33,549 nucleotides of DNA. Origin: Acidobacteriota bacterium (GTDB lineage: Bacteria; Acidobacteriota; Terriglobia; Bryobacterales; Bryobacteraceae). The position numbers and the translations under genes were made by a program. Below the pieces are notes generated by a model. It ran no database searches and was not told the origin of the DNA. It saw only the letters and a list, made by a program, of their open reading frames with translations. The stretch spans positions 1-33,549 of the forward strand of contig VFZO01000039.1 in assembly GCA_016871155.1 (NCBI GenBank), written 5' to 3'. The first letter of the stretch is position 1; each line of letters opens with the position of its first letter. This document shows positions 1 to 6,787 of the stretch, piece by piece.

Positions 1-2471
1 CTATAGGGGAGACCGCCAAGCACGCCGGATTCCCCCGCCCTTCGCCCATTCGAGGCAAACGCGACCGGAGCGGGATCCGCAAATGCCAACAAAGCGTTCG
101 GCGCCTTCTGTTGTCCTCTCTCTTGTGAGGCAAGCAGGGTGCTAGCCGACGGTGCATAGCGTATGCGAAATTGCTCCACCAGATGCCGGCCGCCGGGCGT
201 CAGAAGGACTTCGAAGGGAACTCCGCGCAGCGCGCCGTCGGGGACGATGGTTACGGAAACACCGTCGCGGAGACCAAGCGACGCTGCGTCCCAAATTGTC
301 TTCGAAAGCCTTTGCGCCACCGCTTGAAACGCCTGTTTCTCCAACACGCCCGGACGGCGATCGATCCGCAGCCGCAATTCCGCCACCTGGGACTCGATCA
401 CGGCCGCCGCCGGCAACCAAACGTGGCGCACTCCGCGGGCCGAAACGAGAAAGAGCGAGGACCGCCTTCGCCCCAAGGTATAGTGCAGAAGAATCGAACC
501 AGTGGTCCGCATGGCGTGTTTCGTCGATTCGGCGTCCGCCGGCCGGTCGTTTGCGGACCAAGTCTCCTCAGCCGAATCGAGATACCGCTCCAACTCCGCT
601 TGCGCGTCGCGCAGGCGGGCGGCCGAACCCCGCTGCGACTGAAACGCATCCTGCGCGGACGCGACGGCCGCGGTCAGCCGGCGTTCTTCCACGCGCTGCG
701 CAGGCTCGGCGGCGAACATGTCCAGCAACGCCCTGGCGCGGGCGCGTTCCGCCGTCGCGAAGGCGCCGGGGACGCGGCCCATCGCCAATTGGATTTCCAT
801 CGTCTCTCGATACGTTTCCTGCCTCCGGGCGAGGAACTCCGCCGCTTGCAGCGGATTCGCCAGGCCGGCCCGCATACGCTCCAGCAAGGCCAGCGCCGCT
901 TGCCGGTGCGACAACGCCTCGGTAAGCCTTCGCATTTTCCAGTGCACGTCCGACAATCCAAGGTGGGCCTGCACTTGCAGTGGAGCGGTGCGCATGGTCT
1001 CCGCCTCACGCAACCCCGCTGCATAGTGGGTCAGCGACGCATCGTCCGAACCGCGCTCCAACGCCAAACGGCCTCGAACGAGAAGGGCCTGGCACCGTTC
1101 TCGCGCCAAGCCGAGTTCACCGGCGAGGTACGCCGCCGTGTCCAGATCAGCCTCCGCATCGGCCAGTCGCCTCTGCTCAATCGCAAGTCCTGCGCGCAGC
1201 AGACGAGCGCGGGATTCCGTCGCACGGTCTTTTGTTGTCTCTGCAGCCAAGCTGACGGACTCACCATAGAGCGCGGCGGCTTCCCGGGGCCTTCCCAGCT
1301 TGCGCTCCAGATCGGCCTGATCGAACAGGATCTGGGCCCGATGAAACGGCAGCGCCACGGGCAGGGCCCGGGCCGCCCGCAAGGACGAAGCCGACCGTGC
1401 CGAATCGCCGAGGTCGAAGTATGCGAGCGCGAGATTGGTCGTGTACATGGCCTCCTCCGTGCGGTTCTTCGCCTCGCGCGCAAGAGCCGCCGCCGCCTCG
1501 TATTGCCGGGCAGAGCGATGATAGTCGCCCGTCCAACGCAGCACCTGGCCCATACGGGCCGCCGTTCGCGCGCGATCGATCGCCGATCCCGCAAGTGGCG
1601 CGGCCGCCTCGAACTGGGCCATGGCTTCCCCATAGAGGCCCAACTCCAGGTAGGCGGCGCCCAGCAGGCGCCGCTGAAAGTGCTCACCCTGCCGAAGGCC
1701 GAAGTCGCGCGTCAGCGGCAAAGTCTCTTCGAGCCTTTGGCGCGCCTGCTCGATCCGGCGCGAGTCGAGTTCAATCTGCCCCAGCCGTCCGTTCGCCCGG
1801 ACAATCCAGTCGGCGTCGTTCCGGACCTTCGCTCGTGCGAGGATTCTCAGCAGCGTCTGCTCGGCAGGTGCGAAGAGCTTGCTTTGGGAATAGTGATAGT
1901 ACAACGCTTCGTCGACCTCGAAATCGTCGCCCCGCAATGCGCGCGCATTCTCCAAGTGGGGGCGTGCGCGGTCGAGAGAGCCGCTCAGTGTAAGCGCGAG
2001 GCCGGCGGCGAGCGCGTGCCCGGCCGAGTTCGCCGCCATCGGTTCCAACTCCGCGACGAATGCCTTGACGGAATCGGATTCCACGGCGTTGTCGGCCCAA
2101 GCCCGGTACGGAGGAAGCCAGCCGGGGAACCGCTGCACACACGCCCGGGCTAGCGAATCCGCCTCGCCCCAACGCTTTTCCTTTGTGGCGAATATCGTAA
2201 GCGCGTAACAAACCTGTGGTTGTCCGATCGTTCCCAGATAATCGCGCGCGCCGGAGAGAGCCCCCTTGCGTTCGAGTGCGGTAACGAGCAGATCCCACGC
2301 GCGGTCAAAGTATGGGTCGCGGCGCGCAATCCGCTCCCCGAGCCGGAGGGCGTTGTCGTATTCGCCGCGTCCCATCGCGCGGCGCAGTTCCGCGAACGTC
2401 TCCTCCGATGTTTGGGCCACAGCTAAGCCGCCACTAGCGAGCGCGGCGAAATAGAGGAGCCGCGCGATCAT
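1..2471 (-). CDS. Exported TPR-CHAT domain protein (caspase-like fold), 3' end beyond the left edge
   Basis: The reading frame is open from the ATG at 2471 to the left edge, giving 823 visible residues without a stop. Residues 1-20 (MIARLLYFAALASGGLAVAQ) look like a Sec signal peptide. About 20-570 is alpha-helical and rich in TPR-like A/L/Y/G patterns (GEYDNALRLGE, YLELGLYGEAMAQFE), and 570-640 is a charged, coiled-coil-like linker. From about 655 the CHAT domain begins: LLHYTLG, then IVPDG (PDG 744-746), LRGVPFEVLL, RYAPSAS and LLAFADP. The CHAT catalytic His and Cys normally lie after this point, so they are off the window and peptidase activity cannot be judged. The ATG overlaps the stop of the upstream HExxH gene in ATGA, implying translational coupling and one operon with the ECF sigma/anti-sigma pair. 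Family knowledge: CHAT is a clan CD caspase/separase-like domain often preceded by TPRs. The exported location and the role are inferred. Confidence 0.88.
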   Translation of the reverse strand, partial: MIARLLYFAALASGGLAVAQTSEETFAELRRAMGRGEYDNALRLGERIARRDPYFDRAWDLLVTALERKGALSGARDYLGTIGQPQVCYALTIFATKEKRWGEADSLARACVQRFPGWLPPYRAWADNAVESDSVKAFVAELEPMAANSAGHALAAGLALTLSGSLDRARPHLENARALRGDDFEVDEALYYHYSQSKLFAPAEQTLLRILARAKVRNDADWIVRANGRLGQIELDSRRIEQARQRLEETLPLTRDFGLRQGEHFQRRLLGAAYLELGLYGEAMAQFEAAAPLAGSAIDRARTAARMGQVLRWTGDYHRSARQYEAAAALAREAKNRTEEAMYTTNLALAYFDLGDSARSASSLRAARALPVALPFHRAQILFDQADLERKLGRPREAAALYGESVSLAAETTKDRATESRARLLRAGLAIEQRRLADAEADLDTAAYLAGELGLARERCQALLVRGRLALERGSDDASLTHYAAGLREAETMRTAPLQVQAHLGLSDVHWKMRRLTEALSHRQAALALLERMRAGLANPLQAAEFLARRQETYRETMEIQLAMGRVPGAFATAERARARALLDMFAAEPAQRVEERRLTAAVASAQDAFQSQRGSAARLRDAQAELERYLDSAEETWSANDRPADAESTKHAMRTTGSILLHYTLGRRRSSLFLVSARGVRHVWLPAAAVIESQVAELRLRIDRRPGVLEKQAFQAVAQRLSKTIWDAASLGLRDGVSVTIVPDGALRGVPFEVLLTPGGRHLVEQFRIRYAPSASTLLASQERGQQKAPNALLAFADPAPVAFASNGRRAGESGVLGGLPY

Positions 2472-4363
2472 CAGAATCCGGGGCAGCCGCCCAGACAGTA
2501 CCGCTGGGTAATCGTCACTGAGTCTCGCGACGCGCCGGTAAGACTGTAGGTGCAAACGATCCAGCCCGGCGCGGCCTGCCAAGGTTCGATCGCTTCCTGC
2601 AATTGGAGGCCATCCACCGATGGGGCGTCTCTCATTCCGGCCGGAGTAAGTGGATCGCAATCGGACCGGCGGCATTCCCCGTTTTCGCCTCCGTCGTGGT
2701 CGTTCAGCGAGAACTCCGCTGAAGGACTGGTGCGCTGGTGAAGTTCAAATTCGAACACGGGTCCCAGCCCAACACCGCCCAACGTGGTTTCAACCACGAG
2801 CGTGCCGTCCCCGTCCAAAATGACATGACGGGTGGCCGTACCCACCCCGTTTCGCGCTCTCGTTCTTACGGGCACGCCCGCCGGACCCACAGGCTCCAGG
2901 TTTTCGGCCCCGGCAAACGGGCTGTCGAGAGAGTCAAACCATCCCAGGCTGCAGCAGCGTTCCGCCCCCGGCGCCAGATCCGAGCGCGTTACGCTCCAGC
3001 CATATCCGAGAACCGTCCGTCGCCCCCGGGAACCATGGATGATTACGTTACCGAGAGGATCGACAACGATCCGGTTCCGGCCGTCGCGCAGTAGGTGATA
3101 GGCAAATCCGCCAGCGGCTGGAGGGGCGTCACCGCTTCCCACCCTCGCGTTGAAGGAAGCGGCCTGCCTCGCGATGAGGTTGAACACGCCTGGGCTTCCA
3201 CTCCTCACCTCGATCGCATCCAGAGGGCTGCTTGTTACCGCCGGCCGTACCGTTGTCAAAAGCGAGACCATCCCCATCTCGCCGAGGAACCCGTTGAGCG
3301 TGGAGATCCCGCCTGCCGGGGATGGATTCATCTCCACAACGCTTCGCGTTCCAAACCGCGTACCTTGCGGCGTCACCCGCGACCCACGGCCATACTGGAG
3401 GGCGGTATTCAACCAGGCTAAGATTGCGTCGTCAGATGTCCTGTCGCGCAAGGCGCCACGCAGATCGCCGTTCAATGCTTCGAGGTTTTCGAGAAACGTC
3501 CGCATGTTGGGAACGCTAAAGTTGTCCCTCCAGAAAGGCTGTGAAAAGTAGGAGGAGCGAAACAACCCCGCGTTCGCAACGCGATAGAGTCCCAGGGTCT
3601 TGGCCGCCGATGTGACAGTGCCGGCGAACAGGTCCTCCGCCCAACCCGCGGTTCCCTCCGAGAACCATTGATACGGTGGCGCCGGCTCCGCGGGCCGCCG
3701 CCGGAAACCAAACGCATACTGCACACGGTGAAACAACTCGTGTGCGGCAAGCGCCTTTCGTTGTGAGGAGGCAGCGCCGCCCGGAGCGTCGAGATACCGG
3801 CGGTTGAGCCGAATCACATCGCCGGACACCGTCGTGTCTCCGCGCAGCCGCCCCAGATCGAGAATGTGAACCGCTATTCTTCCTCTCCTGTTCCGCCGGT
3901 ACGGCTCCCGGCCGAATCCGCCGGTGTATTCACCCCACAGCGTTTCCAACAGCGCACTCAAGTCCGGACCGTAACCGGCTGGATCGCCGTTGAACCAATG
4001 CAGTTCGAAGTGCGCAGACCGGCTGGTAACCGCGCGTAGCTCCAGCCCGGATTCGTCGAGGACCGTCTGCACTTTCGCCAGTTGCTGCGCGCCAAACTCC
4101 GGATTTTGGAGCCCTGTCAAAAAGTGTGCGAACTGCGGCTCTGAACACTCGTCCAGGTTTTTCAGTGCCCCCGAGGTGGCCAGCGTCTCCTGGCCGGGCG
4201 GCGGAAACAGCCGCCGCGCCAGGGCGATTACGGAGGGGAGCGTGACCGGAATTCCGGACAGCCGATCTTGCGTTACGCCGCTCCACTCTTTCTTGCTAAG
4301 CGCTCCGCCAATGCGGAGCCGCCGCCCGCCGGGCAGGCAAAGAACGTTGTTCTTGGTTGTCAT
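2471..4363 (-). CDS. Putative HExxH zinc metallopeptidase
   Basis: This 630-residue protein carries HELFH at residues 208-212, followed 24 residues later by WFSEG with Glu236 and then Glu243. That HExxH...E arrangement fits a gluzincin-type zinc site, with two His and a downstream Glu as ligands and Glu209 as catalytic base. The form HExFHxxQ recalls bacterial families annotated as putative metalloproteases (DUF6055- or MXAN_6640-like), but I cannot confirm membership. The second half is predicted to be beta-rich, and the last 190 or so residues hold seven Cys (ERCC, GEC, SDC, VCT, YCLGGC). I chose the ATG at 4363 because AAGGA lies about 10 nt upstream; a GTG at 4399 would add 12 residues with no better ribosome site. 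No signal peptide is visible with either start, which is odd for a Cys-rich C terminus. The gene lies 42 bp after the anti-sigma gene and its stop overlaps the CHAT gene start. Confidence 0.85.
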   Translation of the reverse strand: MTTKNNVLCLPGGRRLRIGGALSKKEWSGVTQDRLSGIPVTLPSVIALARRLFPPPGQETLATSGALKNLDECSEPQFAHFLTGLQNPEFGAQQLAKVQTVLDESGLELRAVTSRSAHFELHWFNGDPAGYGPDLSALLETLWGEYTGGFGREPYRRNRRGRIAVHILDLGRLRGDTTVSGDVIRLNRRYLDAPGGAASSQRKALAAHELFHRVQYAFGFRRRPAEPAPPYQWFSEGTAGWAEDLFAGTVTSAAKTLGLYRVANAGLFRSSYFSQPFWRDNFSVPNMRTFLENLEALNGDLRGALRDRTSDDAILAWLNTALQYGRGSRVTPQGTRFGTRSVVEMNPSPAGGISTLNGFLGEMGMVSLLTTVRPAVTSSPLDAIEVRSGSPGVFNLIARQAASFNARVGSGDAPPAAGGFAYHLLRDGRNRIVVDPLGNVIIHGSRGRRTVLGYGWSVTRSDLAPGAERCCSLGWFDSLDSPFAGAENLEPVGPAGVPVRTRARNGVGTATRHVILDGDGTLVVETTLGGVGLGPVFEFELHQRTSPSAEFSLNDHDGGENGECRRSDCDPLTPAGMRDAPSVDGLQLQEAIEPWQAAPGWIVCTYSLTGASRDSVTITQRYCLGGCPGF

Positions 4364-4405
4364 AGTCGCGGTTTCCTTAAAGGACAGCATCCATCTCACT
4401 CAGGT

Positions 4406-5137
4406 TTAGTAGCGCTGAAATTGTACCCGGTAAGATACCGGTCCGGGCGTCACAAGGAATTCGCCGGCGCCGGCCGGTGGATTGAGCAGCGTAAATCTGG
4501 CGTCTCCGGCGGCTGTTCGTCCCACCCCAGTCCACCTCTTCACCAATTGTCCGTTGATCCGCAACTCGACAGTGAACGGACCGGGTGCTTTCAGTTCTCC
4601 CAATGAGACCAGGGTCAATCGCCCGGCCGGGGTGGCGCTCGCCGCGGCCTCGCCATGTCCCGAGCGAAGGGCCGAACCCTCTGGAAATAGCGTCAGTACC
4701 TCTGGGTTCGGCGCATCCCAGAGATTCAACTCACGGCGTGCGTCGGCGAGTTCCTGCCGCACTCCCGCCAGTTCCTCGCTGTACCGCCAGGCAGTGCCTG
4801 CAAACACAACCGCCAACGCGGCGGCCAGTCCAGCCGCGATCCAAACCGCGGGCCGGCGGTGACCCGGATTGCCGATGGGGCGGGGCGCCGCCTTCGCCCA
4901 TACCGCGGCTAGGGCGGCCTCTGTGTCCACCCCGCGCTCGTCCGGCCGCGCCGGAGTGAGAAAGTCGCTCGCATCCGCCATCAACTCACGGCAACTCTCG
5001 CACGTAGCCGCGTGCCGTTCCATCGACTCCCTCGTCGCCGCACCAAGTTTTCCCGCTGCGTAGTCCATCCACTCCTGGCAGGATGGGCACACGCGTAAAA
5101 ATGCCGCCTTGCTCTCCCCGCGAAATTCCGGATTCAT
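4406..5137 (-). CDS. Zinc-finger (zf-HC2-like) transmembrane anti-sigma factor
   Basis: The 243-residue protein starts with a cytoplasmic zinc-finger anti-sigma domain: CPSC at 17-20 and HAATCESC with His42, Cys46 and Cys49, the H-x3-C-x2-C core of ECF anti-sigma factors. A single membrane helix spans about 97-117 (AVWIAAGLAAALAVVF), followed by a short coiled coil (EELAGVRQELADARREL) and then a predicted beta-rich domain of about 100 residues facing the periplasm. The start is the ATG at 5137, which overlaps the sigma gene stop as ATGA. The open frame continues upstream inside the sigma gene, but that part is not protein-like. By family knowledge the N-terminal finger binds and holds the sigma factor at the membrane. 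I infer that the beta-rich tail senses an envelope signal. Proteolysis by a partner, perhaps one of the downstream genes, is a possible release mechanism but is not shown. Confidence 0.9.
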   Translation of the reverse strand: MNPEFRGESKAAFLRVCPSCQEWMDYAAGKLGAATRESMERHAATCESCRELMADASDFLTPARPDERGVDTEAALAAVWAKAAPRPIGNPGHRRPAVWIAAGLAAALAVVFAGTAWRYSEELAGVRQELADARRELNLWDAPNPEVLTLFPEGSALRSGHGEAAASATPAGRLTLVSLGELKAPGPFTVELRINGQLVKRWTGVGRTAAGDARFTLLNPPAGAGEFLVTPGPVSYRVQFQRY

Positions 5138-5724
5138 ACGTCTTCCTCGCTTAGATCCGTTCGCAGGCGCGCCGCCAGGGCGTGACGTGCCTTGAACAGA
5201 TGCGCTTTGACTGTATTTACGGACAAACCTAACGTTTGGGCAATCTCCTGGCAACTGGCGTCTTCGACCACGCGAATCCGCACGCATTGCCGCATCTGCG
5301 GCGGCAGTTCGTCGATTGCCGAGATTAACCGGTCCACCCGCTCTTGGCGCAACAGACCATCCAGCGCGGAGGGCTGCCCGTCGGCGGCCACGCTGGCCGC
5401 TTGGATCGGCTCCGCCTGCGCGCCTGGACTCCGTCTCAGCGCGCCGCTGTGCTTGAAAAAATTGCTCATGCGACTCCGGACGATCTGAAACAGCCAGGCC
5501 GGAAAGGCGTCCGCTTGCCGCACCTGGTCCGCACCATGGTAGACAGCAAGCATTGTCTCCTGGGCTATGTCCTCGGCGTCGGACGGCCGGACTCCCTTCC
5601 GTACCAGGAATAAAACAGCTTTGGGATAGAAGGCCCGGAATATCGTAGCGAAATGGTCTAACGAACGATTGCCTTGTATTAGGGCGTCGATTGCCTGTTC
5701 GAGTTCGCCGTTGCCGCCGTCCAT
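5134..5724 (-). CDS. ECF-type RNA polymerase sigma factor
   Basis: This 196-residue protein has only sigma regions 2 and 4. Region 2 covers about 24-92 and includes PSDAEDIAQETML (region 2.2 core-binding helix) and FPAWLFQIVRSRMSNFFK (promoter melting and -10 recognition). After an Ala/Gln-rich linker, region 4 covers about 130-190 with IDELPP, the helix-turn-helix SCQEIAQTLGLSVNTVKAHLFKAR and a basic tail. Length and layout are typical of ECF sigma factors. The start is the ATG at 5724. The gene is first in the minus-strand cassette and overlaps the anti-sigma gene by 4 bp. It probably directs transcription of its own operon. A GGAAC sequence, resembling an ECF -35 element, lies about 90 bp upstream, but no convincing -10 follows it. 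Confidence 0.95.
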   Translation of the reverse strand: MDGGNGELEQAIDALIQGNRSLDHFATIFRAFYPKAVLFLVRKGVRPSDAEDIAQETMLAVYHGADQVRQADAFPAWLFQIVRSRMSNFFKHSGALRRSPGAQAEPIQAASVAADGQPSALDGLLRQERVDRLISAIDELPPQMRQCVRIRVVEDASCQEIAQTLGLSVNTVKAHLFKARHALAARLRTDLSEEDV

Positions 5725-5797
5725 GCGAATTGTGCCGGAAGGCCCTTAGCTTACCACAGCGTATGAGTAAACCTATTTGCCGGGAAGGTTGTCTTTG

Positions 5798-5817
5798 GGA
5801 ACTAGAAGCCCGGTTCC
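5798..5817. promoter_or_regulatory. GGAAC-N10-GTTCC inverted repeat between divergent genes
   Basis: The 169-bp gap between the divergent sigma and PEP-CTERM genes contains GGAAC (5798-5802) and GTTCC (5813-5817), so GGAAC is present on both strands. GGAAC resembles the -35 element used by many ECF sigma factors. Placed here it could serve a divergent promoter pair or bind a dimeric regulator. No clear -10 element sits 16-17 bp downstream on either strand, so the role is a guess. Confidence 0.25.
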
Positions 5818-5893
5818 AGCCGCCCCCAATCACACCTTCAATGGCACAGCGGCGGTACCGCTTCCGCTTACCAAACCCATGAGGAGAAAAACA

Positions 5894-6634
5894 ATGTACC
5901 TAACTAGACTCAGTCCCCTGCTGCTTGCCCTGTTTGCCTGGCCTTGTACTGCCGCCACTCTGGTGGTCGACTCGTCGTCCTGGAACGGAGATTTCGATTA
6001 CTTCTTCTTCAACTGGACCCATCACTCTGGGCAATTCCTAGATTTGGGGCCGGCCGGCCCCATCTATTTTCCAACACCCGTGTATAACGATAACCCCGGG
6101 TTCCGCCTCCAACTGGACGAGAGTCCCCCGGTCTTTTTCGGGTTGGCCACCAACAACCAGCAGCTCTGGGATACCTCGATTCTGGGGCCCGTCGGCTCCA
6201 TGGCGTTTAGACTCCAGGCGCGGATCCAGACGTACATTTGGCCGGTCCCAACCGGCCTGAGCGCCCAACTCGGAGCCCTCGTCTGGAACGGAACGACGAA
6301 TGAATTCTTCGTTGCGCCCGTCAATACTCTCACAACGAATTGGGAACTCCCCAGCCGTTCGCTCACTCCCTCCGAAGACTTCTGCCGCCTGCAGCCGGAC
6401 GGCAGTTGCACAGCGGTGTCCGGTTTCGGCGAGGGCGTGCTTCAGTTTGGATACTCCCTGCGCGTGGATTTGACCAACGTCGCGAACCCGTCCGGCGACT
6501 TAGATGTGGAGTTCGACGATCTCAACAACTTCCAGTTCTCGGTCTCCAGCAGTCAGGTTCCGGAACCGGCGGCGTACCTGACGATCGCTCCGGCGTTAAT
6601 ACTCCTGGGTGCGATCCGGCGCAGGCGGCGGTAG
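5894..6634 (+). CDS. PEP-CTERM sorting domain protein
   Basis: This is a 246-residue exported protein. A signal peptide covers about residues 1-20 (MYLTRLSPLLLALFAWPCTA). The middle is a beta-rich domain with many aromatic and Asn/Asp residues and no recognised enzyme motif. The C terminus has the PEP-CTERM layout: VPEP, a hydrophobic helix (YLTIAPALILLGAI) and RRRRR at the end. By family knowledge such tails are processed by an exosortase during export to the envelope or to extracellular matrix; no exosortase gene is in the window. I chose the ATG at 5894 because GAGGAG lies just upstream (5881-5886); an in-frame ATG at 5879 would add MRRKT. The gene is divergent from the ECF cassette and is followed by a hairpin that may end its transcript. 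Confidence 0.88.
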   Translation: MYLTRLSPLLLALFAWPCTAATLVVDSSSWNGDFDYFFFNWTHHSGQFLDLGPAGPIYFPTPVYNDNPGFRLQLDESPPVFFGLATNNQQLWDTSILGPVGSMAFRLQARIQTYIWPVPTGLSAQLGALVWNGTTNEFFVAPVNTLTTNWELPSRSLTPSEDFCRLQPDGSCTAVSGFGEGVLQFGYSLRVDLTNVANPSGDLDVEFDDLNNFQFSVSSSQVPEPAAYLTIAPALILLGAIRRRRR

Positions 6635-6650
6635 CGCTTCCCGGTCAACG

Positions 6651-6676
6651 GCGGCGTGTCTCCCCTGGCACGCCGC
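6651..6676 (+). terminator. Hairpin after the PEP-CTERM gene, possible terminator
   Basis: A perfect 8-bp stem (GCGGCGTG at 6651-6658 with CACGCCGC at 6669-6676) encloses a 10-nt loop, starting 17 nt after the stop of the PEP-CTERM gene. It is followed by CCTTTCGATTAT, which is T-containing but not a clean T-tract, so termination may be partial. Confidence 0.45.
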
Positions 6677-6787
6677 ACGTCCTTTCGATTATCATCCCTA
6701 GATACCTCACTAGGCCTGGCCAAGCCGGGAGCCCTGCACGGCTCTGGTCTCCACTCCAGACCGCATGAGCAGGAAGGGACATAATAA

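Noticed and set aside
1..180. Possible frameshift in the CHAT domain near the left edge
   Set aside because: Codon-by-codon reading of the minus strand gives an uninterrupted CHAT sequence (RYAPSAS, LLAFADP) to the edge.
171..2153. 660-codon plus-strand open frame opposite the TPR-CHAT gene
   Set aside because: It is Arg/Gln-rich and without family motifs, while the minus frame shows signal peptide, TPR and CHAT motifs. It is a GC-driven antisense frame.
4364..4399. GTG at 4399 as start of the HExxH protein
   Set aside because: The ATG at 4363 has AAGGA at suitable spacing, and the 12 extra residues add no signal peptide.
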